In this document: piece by piece, positions 9,258-16,748 of the stretch
Layout: every line of letters starts with the position of its first letter
How positions within the stretch are numbered: the stretch's first letter is position 1
Virus record (IMG/VR): IMGVR_UViG_3300025012_000026
Span: 1-64,000 of that record
Strand: one strand, 5' to 3'
Source of the DNA: a virus
DNA length: 64,000 nt
The notes under the pieces: model-generated
The model's input: the letters and a program-made list of their open reading frames with translations, nothing else
What the model was told of the DNA's origin: nothing
Database searches by the model: none
Program-made: the position numbers and the translations under genes

Positions 9258-9356
9258 TACAATTTTACTCCCTCAGACTGTCTTTCTGTACGGAGTCAAG
9301 GGACAGAGTGTATATCTGTTACCTCTTTAAATTAATTCAAGGAGGGTAGTCATTAT

Positions 9357-9416
9357 ATTAATGGATTTTTGTTAGGTAGAAAAGTAAAATCATTGAAGAT
9401 AGGTCTTTGTGCTTAA
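9357..9416 (+). CDS. possible AUU-initiated micro-ORF, 19 aa
   Basis: A strong SD, AAGGAGGGTAG, at 9339-9349 has no normal gene after it: the ATG at 9361 gives only four residues. An in-frame ATT at 9357 would give a short basic peptide (NGFLLGRKVKSLKIGLCA after the start). This is a speculative call, supported only by the orphan SD and by other apparent AUU starts in the window. Confidence 0.25.
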   Translation: MNGFLLGRKVKSLKIGLCA

Positions 9417-9449
9417 TAAAAAAGCACAATGCACCAATATTAACTACAT

Positions 9450-9476
9450 AATCTAAAACTCACAAGGTTTTAGATT
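9450..9476. terminator. perfect 10-bp hairpin upstream of HU gene
   Basis: AATCTAAAAC (9450-9459) and GTTTTAGATT (9467-9476) form a perfect stem with a 7-base loop. On the + strand it is followed by AAAATACC rather than a U tract, so it may be a weak terminator, a minus-strand terminator or an mRNA leader structure. Confidence 0.4.
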
Positions 9477-9547
9477 AAAATACCAAAACATCATAACAAT
9501 TAATAACAAAAAATAAAAATTAAGAATAAAAGGGGATATATTAAAAC

Positions 9548-9832
9548 ATGACGAAAAACGAAATGATTACAGCAGTAAGTTTAAAAGGTGAAATGTCAAA
9601 AAAGGACGCCGAAAAAGCAATTAATGTTGTATTAGATGTGATTAAAGAGACTGTAGCAACTGGAGAACCTGTGAAAATCGTTAATTTTGGTAACTTTGAG
9701 AAGAAACCTACTAAAGGTACAACTGGTATAATTCGATTTGGAGATCGTAAAGGTGAAACTTGGACTTCAGAAGATTCATTTAGGGTTGGATTTAAAGTTG
9801 GTAAGGAGTTTGCAGATTTAGTTAAGCAATAA
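9548..9832 (+). CDS. HU-family DNA-binding protein (94 aa)
   Basis: The length and pattern fit HU/IHF: MTKNEMITAVS...MSKKDAEKAINVVLDVI for the helical dimer body, VKIVNFGNFEKKP for the central strands, and an arm region with RFGDRKGE. It bends DNA and would organise phage DNA or assist replication and recombination. ATG 9548 follows AAAAGGGGATAT. SPbeta carries an HU-like protein (YonN) beside its YonO polymerase, so the pairing here is consistent with SPbeta-like ancestry. Confidence 0.93.
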   Translation: MTKNEMITAVSLKGEMSKKDAEKAINVVLDVIKETVATGEPVKIVNFGNFEKKPTKGTTGIIRFGDRKGETWTSEDSFRVGFKVGKEFADLVKQ

Positions 9833-9844
9833 ATATATAATCTT

Positions 9845-9904
9845 GTATCGCACAGTAAGTCCTTATATTTAATAGATATCTTTAAATATAAGGCAAAGCG
9901 ATAC
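9845..9904 (+). ncRNA. two-tier RNA hairpin after HU gene
   Basis: GTATCGC (9845-9851) pairs with GCGATAC (9898-9904), enclosing a perfect 12-bp stem CCTTATATTTAA (9861-9872)/TTAAATATAAGG (9882-9893). There is no U tract. The first arm lies in TTGTATCGCACAG (9843-9855), a 13-base box repeated exactly at 20088-20100. It could be a regulatory leader of the YonK-like gene or a processing site. Confidence 0.45.
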
Positions 9905-9994
9905 GTTGCAATATTTGAGCGTAAGGCAAATTCTTTAATACAAATGATATATTCATAATATAAAATAAATATAAAAAGGTGGAATAACAAAACA

Positions 9995-10231
9995 ATGGCA
10001 AAATCAAAACTCACTGAAACAAAGAAAATTACACATAAATTAGCAACTGAAGGTGAATTAACAATTGTAGATTCAGTAATTGTAATTAATATCCCAGATG
10101 AAGGTGTTAAGAATCTTCATGAGGTAATTAAAAATTTCTCAGGATGCTATGTAAAATTATCTATTACAGAAGAAGCAATTGAAGATGTAATGGATGAAGA
10201 TAGTGAAGAGTCGGAAGATGAAGAAGATTAA
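9995..10231 (+). CDS. YonK-like protein (78 aa)
   Basis: The core ELTIVDSVIVINIP...HEVIKNFSGCYVKLSITEE resembles the small SPbeta protein YonK (pattern ...F.EIL.EFNGK.VSITVKEE). The C-terminus is a run of Asp/Glu/Ser (EDVMDEDSEESEDEED), a highly acidic tail that might mimic nucleic acid or bind basic partners. ATG 9995 follows AAAAAGGTGG. Function of the family is unknown; position near HU and the polymerase supports an SPbeta-type replication/transcription block. Confidence 0.65.
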   Translation: MAKSKLTETKKITHKLATEGELTIVDSVIVINIPDEGVKNLHEVIKNFSGCYVKLSITEEAIEDVMDEDSEESEDEED

Positions 10232-10273
10232 TTTTATTATTAATTTACAATCTAATTTATGAGGTGATATGTT

Positions 10274-10297
10274 ATGTTTACTGAAGGAGATGGTTAA
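10274..10297 (+). CDS. 7-codon leader-type ORF (MFTEGDG)
   Basis: ATG 10274 lies 5 bases after GAGGTGAT and encodes only MFTEGDG. The next mini-ORF starts with the identical first 13 bases, so this looks like a partial duplication or a leader peptide. Too short for any functional claim. Confidence 0.3.
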   Translation: MFTEGDG

Positions 10298-10298
10298 T

Positions 10299-10349
10299 AT
10301 GTTTACTGAAGATGAACGTGGAAACATTTGTGAACATGAATTGGATTAA
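10299..10349 (+). CDS. 16-codon leader-type ORF
   Basis: ATG 10299 lies 5 bases after GGAGATGG, itself inside the previous mini-ORF. It encodes MFTEDERGNICEHELD, sharing MFTE with its neighbour. Good SD spacing suggests real translation, perhaps as an attenuation-type leader to the structured region that follows. Confidence 0.35.
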   Translation: MFTEDERGNICEHELD

Positions 10350-10425
10350 ACAAATATTATTAACTTATAATAGATAGTAATATTAATTTCTTTATAATAA
10401 TTATTACAAAGTAACATAAAAATTG

Positions 10426-10569
10426 TTATCATCAGTAAACTTCCCTCTATAAATTGTTGTGGTGATGATTTTTGGAAATTGCATAAGCCAAGACAGCAAC
10501 AATAAAAACTTGTTTTAGGGTTTGATAAAATTGGGTCAATGTTAGTGCAATTACAAACCCTCCCTAAAA
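10426..10569 (+). ncRNA. candidate structured, pseudoknotted RNA
   Basis: The 500 bases between 10350 and 10871 hold no convincing gene. ATCATCA near 10430 can pair with TGATGAT near 10463. TTTTAGGGTTTG (10513-10524) pairs with CAAACCC...TAAAA (10554-10569) with a 4-base bulge. AATTGCA (10477-10483) pairs with TGCAATT (10546-10552) in that loop, forming a pseudoknot. The rest, to 10771, shows only weak structure and a doubtful 72-codon frame. Confidence 0.4.
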
Positions 10570-10771
10570 TCATGTGCATAAGTTAGTAAGACCTTGAAAG
10601 ACAGGCATTGCTCTGATAAAGAGTATGAGGTTTATAGATGCACAAAATTCCCCTCATCACTCATTGTTTGTTCTTTATGGCGTTAATCACAGTTCATTTA
10701 AACTTTAGTGATAGAGAAAAATGGCATACTGCAATGAGACTGATGAAATATATAAGTATGCCAAAAGAGAT

Positions 10772-10802
10772 AAGGAGAATTTATAGGGGTATAATTCTCC
10801 TT
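10772..10802. promoter_or_regulatory. perfect 10-bp inverted repeat before the next gene
   Basis: AAGGAGAATT (10772-10781) and AATTCTCCTT (10793-10802) form a stem with an 11-base loop, 70 bases before ATG 10872. The left arm itself contains an SD-like GGAG. It lacks a U tract, so it may be an mRNA structure or processing site rather than a terminator. Confidence 0.4.
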
Positions 10803-10871
10803 CATACAGAAAGAATTGAGTTAATTACTCTAACAAAGAAGAAAAATACAAATTGAAAGAAGGAAAACAAT

Positions 10872-11570
10872 ATGTCTAATTCACAAAATTCACAAAACAC
10901 TAATTCAACAATTTCACTAAAAGAGTCCTTTCGCACATTGGTTTATATTGATAAAACTATTTCATCTCTAACTTCATATCTTTCTAATAAAAATAATTCT
11001 ATTTCTGTACTTGAACAACATCTTAAAGAAAAGTCCAATCCAGAAGCAAAAAATGAGGAATTAGATACAACTACTATTAAAGAATATCCAGATGCTTCAA
11101 CTGTAGATGTAATTAATCTTATTCAAGACTTGATTTCAGAAAAGACAAAATTAGAAATTTCAGTAGAGTTAGCAAAAAGAAATATAGTAATTCAAACTAA
11201 GGATAATAAAAATCTTAGCTTAGATTCTGCTATATCAAATGCAAAACAATCTAGAAATTTAGCTAATGTATTAAATAGTCTTATCAATATAAAAACAGAC
11301 GAGAAAAAGACTGTCGCACAAGGATTTAAATTCAATCAGGAAGGTAATGAGACTCCATATAGGTATGATGTAGTAATTACTAAAACAATTAATTTTGATA
11401 GAAGTATTGTTAGTGATAATTATAAGTCATTACTAGAAAAAGCTGATAAACTTAGTATTTCTATTGAAAAATCCATGATGGAAGAAATTGTGGAATATGA
11501 ATTCCCTTATAGCATTCATGATTCAACAGCAGATATTGTGAGTAAATATTTATATTCTATTGATTTATAA
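10872..11570 (+). CDS. hypothetical helical protein, 232 aa
   Basis: ATG 10872 follows GAAAGAAGG. The N-terminus is a Ser/Asn/Gln-rich tail; most of the rest is predicted helical and Lys/Glu/Ser-rich (e.g. around DVINLIQDLISEKTKLEISV). No membrane segment or catalytic motif is seen. It sits between two structured non-coding regions downstream of the YonK-like gene. Function unknown. Confidence 0.75.
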   Translation: MSNSQNSQNTNSTISLKESFRTLVYIDKTISSLTSYLSNKNNSISVLEQHLKEKSNPEAKNEELDTTTIKEYPDASTVDVINLIQDLISEKTKLEISVELAKRNIVIQTKDNKNLSLDSAISNAKQSRNLANVLNSLINIKTDEKKTVAQGFKFNQEGNETPYRYDVVITKTINFDRSIVSDNYKSLLEKADKLSISIEKSMMEEIVEYEFPYSIHDSTADIVSKYLYSIDL

Positions 11571-11597
11571 TCTTTATCTAATAATTAACCATGACAA

Positions 11598-12069
11598 TTA
11601 ATTAGTAGAGATGCCTAACCACATCTCTACTAATTAAAACAACTAACCAGAAGCAAAGCAAGATATAGACTATTTATTTGGACATCTGAAATTAGATGTA
11701 AATTCAAGTTACCATATTCAAACATTGCAAAATAGTGCAGGTTATGTATATTAAATACATAATAATAAAACAAAATTTAGGTTTGCTGTCACAAGCAAGA
11801 AGAATCGCTAATCTATCACTAAGCGCAAAATCATTATTCACCAATACGATATGACATTAGTACATTATTCATAAATACGACAATCGTTTCGTTAATCACC
11901 ATTTGATAAATTTTAGGATTTTAAATCCTTATAGAAGAACAAATATTAAAAATAAAGTATTTTAAAAGATACTCTCTTAGAAATAAGAGGATATTGATTT
12001 TTAATAAATAAATGGATAATATAATTAATTAAGAAAAATAGTCTTATTTTGCTTGCTTTTCTGGTTAGT
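11598..12069 (+). ncRNA. candidate large structured RNA B
   Basis: No gene is visible between 11571 and 12158, but the region is highly paired. A perfect 16-bp hairpin (11598-11613/11622-11637) leads into a multibranched domain closed by ACTAACCAGAA 11642-11652 with TTCTGGTTAGT 12059-12069, then AGCAAG 11657-11662/CTTGCT 12052-12057, then AGACTATTT 11667-11675/AAATAGTCT 12036-12044. Inside are ACATCT/AGATGT (11682-11699), AGTAT/ATACT (11956-11973) and CTCTTA-GAAA-TAAGAG (11974-11989), a GNRA-capped stem. Nested closing helices around 430 bases resemble phage-borne large ornate RNAs; the family is not identified. Confidence 0.6.
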
Positions 12070-12158
12070 ATATAAAACACTAAATGGGTTTGATAGTACA
12101 ACCCATATAAAAACTATCATTATAAACTTTTCTCTAATAAGGAGATGATTTTTATCAA

Positions 12159-12527
12159 ATGGATAAAATGAAACTAAACAACAAAACTAAACTAAGTACA
12201 GGAACTCAAGTACAAATTCTTGACAACTCAAATTGGAATGGTTTATTTGCAATTGTTGATGATATCGTAGATATTGATAATAATAATATAAATATTCCGG
12301 TGCTATATTGTGTTAGTAAGCCGACTGAGAAATATTATGTTTATCCTGAATTGGAGGATAAGATTAGGATTGTCGGTGGTGATATTGATAATAATGATTA
12401 TGACATAGAAAATGCTGATACTACTTGCCCTATTTGTAAAAATAGTAATAAGAGATACTGGTTGGCATTCTTTTATGATAAGACTTATTTAGTGTGTAGG
12501 GATTGTTGGTATAGTGAATTGATTTAG
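12159..12527 (+). CDS. zinc-ribbon protein with SH3/KOW-like N-terminus, 122 aa
   Basis: ATG 12159 follows AAGGAGATGAT. Residues 15-75 (GTQVQILDNSNWNGLFAIVDD...) look like a small beta-barrel with KOW-type hydrophobic spacing; residues 90-120 hold CPIC and CRDC, a four-Cys zinc ribbon. A role in RNA, ribosome or polymerase binding is possible but is inference. Codon use runs from A/C-rich at the start to G/T-rich at the end. Confidence 0.7.
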   Translation: MDKMKLNNKTKLSTGTQVQILDNSNWNGLFAIVDDIVDIDNNNINIPVLYCVSKPTEKYYVYPELEDKIRIVGGDIDNNDYDIENADTTCPICKNSNKRYWLAFFYDKTYLVCRDCWYSELI

Positions 12528-12549
12528 TTTAAGAAAGTGGGGATTTGAT

Positions 12550-12729
12550 ATGATTACTAAGGAAAAAGAATTTGTTTATATTTACAATCAATTTCAGTCA
12601 CAATTTTATTTTTCTAAAGGAATTTTACCTTTAAAAGTAGGAAATGGAAGTAAAGGCGATACATATACTATGTTTAAAAATACAGATGAAGTAAAACAAG
12701 CATTCGGTGAATGGTGTCGTAGGAAATAA
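12550..12729 (+). CDS. small protein, 59 aa, paralogue of the 43682 gene
   Basis: ATG 12550 follows a G-rich GTGGGG. The protein ends in FGEWCRRK; the 75-residue product at 43682-43909 has FGKWCQRK near its end with similar preceding spacing (YNQFQSQFYFSKGI versus YNILQINYYLSHGI). This identifies a small, duplicated phage family of unknown function. Confidence 0.6.
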   Translation: MITKEKEFVYIYNQFQSQFYFSKGILPLKVGNGSKGDTYTMFKNTDEVKQAFGEWCRRK

Positions 12730-12778
12730 AAATTCCTACATGATATGAAGAGATATGAAGGGAAGCGTGAATTAATGC

Positions 12779-12856
12779 GTGACAGAGGAAATAAAAAATC
12801 ATAACAATGCAAAAAGTCGTAAAGTTTATGTTACATATTTTGATGATGAAAGGTGA
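12779..12856 (+). CDS. possible 25-aa ORF
   Basis: GTG 12779 opens a frame ending at TGA 12854-12856, eight bases before the next gene's ATG. It contains NNAKSRKVYVTYFDDER, which has protein-like composition. No good SD is seen, so it may be a gene remnant or a coupled leader ORF. Confidence 0.25.
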   Translation: MTEEIKNHNNAKSRKVYVTYFDDER

Positions 12857-12863
12857 TAAAACA

Positions 12864-13109
12864 ATGAATATTTTTGAAACAAAAGATTTCTACTTGGCAG
12901 CATTATTTGTTAGTTACAAATTTCAATTAGTTGGTTCAGAGAAAAAAGATGAAAGTGTTTATTTTAAAATTGATAATAATAAACCTGAATTATTTCAAAA
13001 ATTAATTAATGATTTTTTAAATTATAAAGCAATGGTTAATTTAAACAAATTAACTAAAGCAACATCCCTATTAAGAAGGGAATTAGACAAACATAAAATT
13101 TTAAAATAA
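12864..13109 (+). CDS. DUF5659-like protein (81 aa)
   Basis: ATG 12864 follows AAAGGTGAT at good spacing. The pattern FETKDFYLAALFVSYKFQLVGSEKK...VYFKI, then a helical KAMVNLNKLTKATSLLRRELDKH tail, fits DUF5659, a small family common in clostridial phages. Function is unknown; phage context suggests a small DNA- or protein-binding factor. Confidence 0.7.
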   Translation: MNIFETKDFYLAALFVSYKFQLVGSEKKDESVYFKIDNNKPELFQKLINDFLNYKAMVNLNKLTKATSLLRRELDKHKILK

Positions 13110-13148
13110 TTTTATTTGTCTGTGATGATGAAAGAGGTGATGCCTACA

Positions 13149-13751
13149 ATGGAAGATAAAACTATGCGGATATTAGCAGATATTTTTGTTAGTGACGTTG
13201 ATACGTTTAAGGATATAAAAGCACAAAAAGAAATTGGAGACTTTATAAAACAATATCTTAAAAAAGATGAAGATAATACTTTAACTGCTTCTCTTTTTGT
13301 AAAGGATGTTAAGAAACAACACTGGAAACCAAAAGATCATTTCACTAAAGTATTTAATTTAGAAATTGCTCATGCTGTTGAACAATATGGAATTACAAAA
13401 AGTGAATTAGCATTTTTATATTCTTTATCTCCTTATTTAAAATGGGAAATGAATTTAATCGTTGATTTGGAAGATAATCCATTAAATCAAATTAGTTTGG
13501 CAACATTATTAGACATTGATAGAAGAACTGTAAATAGAAATATGAAAAATTTAAGAGGAAAATTAGCAATAGTTAGTTATGAATTGGGTAAGGAAACCTT
13601 TTATTTGGTTAATCCTTATCTTCTTTATTGTGGTAAAAATATCAATATTCTAGTTCCTAGATTATTCGACACCATAGGATACGAAAAGTGTAGAAGTAAT
13701 AGAAAGGATACAGCCACAAAACGCACTAAAATCAAGGATTCTGAGCAATAA
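13149..13751 (+). CDS. winged-helix replication/regulatory protein (200 aa)
   Basis: ATG 13149 lies 8 bases after AAAGAGGTGAT. The middle contains a helix-turn-helix (NQISLATLLDIDRRTVNRNMKNLRGKLAIV) preceded by helices and followed by a beta wing and YLVNPYLLYCGKNI, the style of RepL or other Firmicute phage/plasmid initiation proteins. A role as replication initiator or transcription regulator is inferred. The C-terminus is a basic tail. Confidence 0.65.
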   Translation: MEDKTMRILADIFVSDVDTFKDIKAQKEIGDFIKQYLKKDEDNTLTASLFVKDVKKQHWKPKDHFTKVFNLEIAHAVEQYGITKSELAFLYSLSPYLKWEMNLIVDLEDNPLNQISLATLLDIDRRTVNRNMKNLRGKLAIVSYELGKETFYLVNPYLLYCGKNINILVPRLFDTIGYEKCRSNRKDTATKRTKIKDSEQ

Positions 13752-13900
13752 TTAGTGTCATAGATGTCACTTGAGAAGTTTTAAAAAGTAGGTTAAACAA
13801 GGTTTTATTTTAGGAGTCGGGACATGAATGTCACCAATGTCTGAATCCCTTATGCCAGTAGGTGTAGAGGGGTTTACTTGTTGTGTAGGCATTTCGAGAT
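13752..13900 (+). other. structured leader before GIY-YIG gene
   Basis: No ORF fits here. Short pairings are seen (AGTGTCAT/ATGTCACT near 13753; GACAT/ATGTC near 13820; AACAAG/CTTGTT linking 13793 and 13879). This could be an intron remnant or a leader terminator for the nuclease gene; evidence is weak. Confidence 0.3.
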
Positions 13901-13922
13901 GATGAAAGGCGGTTATGCGATA

Positions 13923-14741
13923 ATGGCAAAGGATAAGAAAATAGGAATATATAAAATAACTAATATAATAAATAATAAAGTATATATTGGTCAAAGTCAA
14001 GATATAGATACTAGGTTAAGAGGACACAAAAGCACATTAAAAGCGAACACTCATTTTAATATTCATTTACAAAGAGCTTATAATAAGTATGGTATTGATA
14101 GTTTTACATATGAAATTCAAGAAGAATGTAGTGAGGATATTATTAATGAGAGGGAATCTTATTGGATAGAATTTTATAATAGTAGAGACAGATTTCACGG
14201 ATATAATATTGATTATGGTGGTACTAAAGATGTATTTTCAGAAGAGCATAAAATAAACATAAGCATTAGAAGAAAAGGGATGTATGAGATTGATGCAACT
14301 AATATAGATATTACATATTTAGAAATTTTGGAAGTTTTAAAACAAAAGACAAAGAATGAAAAATTATTGCTATATGCTATGCTTATAAATAGTAAAAGAT
14401 ATTCAGATGATAATGGTGTTTTCTATATGTCTTATAAAGAAATGTCTAGAAAAACTGGAATTAAATCAAAAAATACTTTAATAAAAATTATTAATCAGTT
14501 TAATAATAGTGGAATTATTAATATTGTAAGTAGAAATACGATACAAACAAATTCTTACAAAATAAATTATAGTATTGATGATGATAATAAAGAAAAGTTT
14601 ATTGTGAATAAAGAAGAAAACAATTACTTAAATTCATTTGTAAAGTGCTTGTTTAAGTTTTATAATCGCAAAGAGCTTAAAAAGATGTTAAATGAAAGAT
14701 ATTATTTAAGTATATGTAGGTTATATAAAAGTATAAAATAA
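13923..14741 (+). CDS. GIY-YIG endonuclease with helix-turn-helix-like C-terminus (272 aa)
   Basis: Residues 8-100 are a complete GIY-YIG domain: GIYKITNIINNKVYIGQSQD, R near 30, and ERESYWIEFY supplying the catalytic Glu. A short NUMOD3-like piece (FSEEHKINISIRRKG) follows. Unusually, residues 130-220 resemble a replication-type winged helix (MSYKEMSRKTGIKSKNTLIK, then NNSGIINIVSR). It sits right after a winged-helix gene, so the fusion may have arisen by capture. Start ATG 13923 is the first after AAAGGCGG with sensible spacing. Likely a free-standing homing nuclease or a site-specific regulator. Confidence 0.8.
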   Translation: MAKDKKIGIYKITNIINNKVYIGQSQDIDTRLRGHKSTLKANTHFNIHLQRAYNKYGIDSFTYEIQEECSEDIINERESYWIEFYNSRDRFHGYNIDYGGTKDVFSEEHKINISIRRKGMYEIDATNIDITYLEILEVLKQKTKNEKLLLYAMLINSKRYSDDNGVFYMSYKEMSRKTGIKSKNTLIKIINQFNNSGIINIVSRNTIQTNSYKINYSIDDDNKEKFIVNKEENNYLNSFVKCLFKFYNRKELKKMLNERYYLSICRLYKSIK

Positions 14742-14767
14742 ATATATAGGGTGGTATTAACAACATA

Positions 14768-16102
14768 TTGGATAAAAAATTAATAGAAATTTGTTACCAA
14801 AAGTACAATAAGAAAATATCTGATTCTTGGGATACTTTAGCAAAATTGTATTATCCTCAAAGCACAGGTGAAGGATTAAGAAGTAAATTCAAGAAATATA
14901 GAAAAGCAAATGGAACATTAAAAGCAAAAGATATTATTAATGGTATTATTCTTGGTAATGGTGATAGAGAATTAATTATTCCTGCTTCTACTCCATCTAA
15001 ACCTAATTATAAAGAATCTGTAGAAATCAAGCAAGATGATTCTCAAGTTTCTGATAAATTAATTTCTATGAGTCTTGAAGAATCTAAAGATCCTGAATTT
15101 GTTTTGAAATCACATGGATATTCGCCTGATAAGTTTATTTTGCTTAGTGCCAAAAATAGCATGTGGCATATGAATACTAAGGAAGATGGAGTAAAGGTTC
15201 TCTACAGTTCAAAGGTGAGCGTTAAACCAAGGACTGAAATATTACTTAATGAAGACAATATTACAAAAATACTAGACAATTTAATCAAAAACTACTCTAT
15301 CCCATCCCCTAAACATACTAAATATAATCCCATCACAAATGGAAATTTGCTTATATTAAACATAGCAGATTTACATGTAGGATTAAAAAGTTACTTAGAA
15401 ACAAGTAATAATGAATATGATGATGTAATTGCAACTAATAGATTTTTCTATGTAATTAATGATGTTGTAAGTAGAATTAAACATAAAGAAATAGATAAGA
15501 TTATATTATTAAATCTAGGTGATATATGTAATTTTGATACCCCATATCAGACTACAAAAGGAACTCCTCAGACAGATCACTCAGTAAGTCATTATCAAAT
15601 GTTTACGAAAGTATCTGATTTATTAATTAAAGCTATTGATATTTTATCACAAATTGCTCCTGTAGAAGTATGGAATTGCAATTCTAATCATGATAGATAT
15701 ACTACGTTTGGAATCTTTCAAGTTTTAAATTCGTGGTATAGAAATAATGATAATGTGTGGATTGATACCGGGACATTGGATAGGAAATATATTAAGTATG
15801 GGCGAGTATTAGTGGGGATAGCACACGATATTAATGAAAAGTCAGCATTTAAGACAATACATAATGAAGCAAAAGAATATATTAGTGATTGTGATTATTT
15901 GTATTGGTTTGTTGCACATCAGCATAAGACAATGGTCATTGACGATTATGGGGTTGAGATTAGGAGATTACCAACTGTGAGTTCTAATTCAGAGTGGTCT
16001 TATTCTCAAGCTTATACTGGTACAGTTAAGAAGAGTCAAAGTTTTATTGTTAGTAAGGAATATGGGATTATTGATATTATGAATACTGTGATTAAGGATT
16101 AA
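14768..16102 (+). CDS. calcineurin-like metallophosphoesterase (444 aa)
   Basis: The C-terminal two thirds show the binuclear metal site in order: DLH at 201-203, GD at 251-252, NSNHD at 305-309, AHD near 352 and AHQHK at 383-387. The N-terminal 60 residues look like a small helical DNA-binding domain (WDTLAKLYYPQS...LRSKFKKYRK). Such phage enzymes are phosphodiesterases/nucleases, sometimes acting in recombination, so a DNA-processing role is likely. TTG 14768 is the start, after AGGGTGGT; no ATG fits. Confidence 0.88.
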   Translation: MDKKLIEICYQKYNKKISDSWDTLAKLYYPQSTGEGLRSKFKKYRKANGTLKAKDIINGIILGNGDRELIIPASTPSKPNYKESVEIKQDDSQVSDKLISMSLEESKDPEFVLKSHGYSPDKFILLSAKNSMWHMNTKEDGVKVLYSSKVSVKPRTEILLNEDNITKILDNLIKNYSIPSPKHTKYNPITNGNLLILNIADLHVGLKSYLETSNNEYDDVIATNRFFYVINDVVSRIKHKEIDKIILLNLGDICNFDTPYQTTKGTPQTDHSVSHYQMFTKVSDLLIKAIDILSQIAPVEVWNCNSNHDRYTTFGIFQVLNSWYRNNDNVWIDTGTLDRKYIKYGRVLVGIAHDINEKSAFKTIHNEAKEYISDCDYLYWFVAHQHKTMVIDDYGVEIRRLPTVSSNSEWSYSQAYTGTVKKSQSFIVSKEYGIIDIMNTVIKD

Positions 16103-16128
16103 TTAAATAACTGAAGGGTAATAAGTAT

Positions 16129-16728
16129 ATGGAAATTATGATACCAATTAATAAAATTATCGAGGAAATTAAACTCAATGCCTACATTAATGAGCGCACA
16201 ATCTACATTAACGACGATTCTATCAATGAAGAAACCGAATTTATTGTTAATAGAATGTTTGAGAAAATAGTAGAAAGAGATAAAGCAAGTGGAATAACAC
16301 CTTCCAAAGCAGAACCAATTATTCTTAAAATTTCTAGTTATGGTGGCTCAGTTTTTGCATCACTAAGTATAATTGCTACCATAGAAACACTCAAGGAGAG
16401 TGGTTATAAAATCATTGGTAAAGCATATGGAAAAATAATGAGTGGTGCGTTTAAGATTTTCATATCTACTTCTGAGCGTATTTGTCAAAACCATACTCGA
16501 TTTCTCTACCATCAAGTACAAAGTTTTGAAATGGGAAATACATCAGTAGAGCAAACAAAAAGAAAGTTAAAAGACCTAGAGGCATCATGGCGTAGGTGTC
16601 AAGATGTAATTCTTAAATATACTAATATTACTCAAGAAAAACTTGATGATATTACTGAACATGATTTGGACGTATATTTATGGCCTGAAGAAGCAATTTT
16701 ACTGGGATGTGTAGACAAAATAATCTAA
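16129..16728 (+). CDS. ClpP-like serine protease (199 aa)
   Basis: The ClpP fold is shown by ILKISSYGGSVFASLSI (substrate-binding glycine loop), GKIMSGAFKIF with the nucleophile Ser near 105, and FLYHQVQ with the catalytic His near 128; an Asp near 180 (HDLDVYLWPEEA) completes the triad. Unlike prohead proteases of ClpP type it lies among early genes, away from the capsid block, so protein turnover during infection is as likely as head maturation. ATG 16129 is the start, with GAAGGGTAATA upstream. Confidence 0.9.
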   Translation: MEIMIPINKIIEEIKLNAYINERTIYINDDSINEETEFIVNRMFEKIVERDKASGITPSKAEPIILKISSYGGSVFASLSIIATIETLKESGYKIIGKAYGKIMSGAFKIFISTSERICQNHTRFLYHQVQSFEMGNTSVEQTKRKLKDLEASWRRCQDVILKYTNITQEKLDDITEHDLDVYLWPEEAILLGCVDKII

Positions 16729-16748
16729 ATTACAAGGAGAAATAACAT

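Noticed and set aside
10740-10746. CTGATGA, the core of a hammerhead ribozyme
   Set aside because: No GAAA segment, stem II or cleavage-site context follows at the required places; a chance match.
10638-10856. 72-codon frame in the gap before 10872
   Set aside because: No SD, unusual residue content, and an alternative short frame in the same bases is as good; the region looks non-coding.
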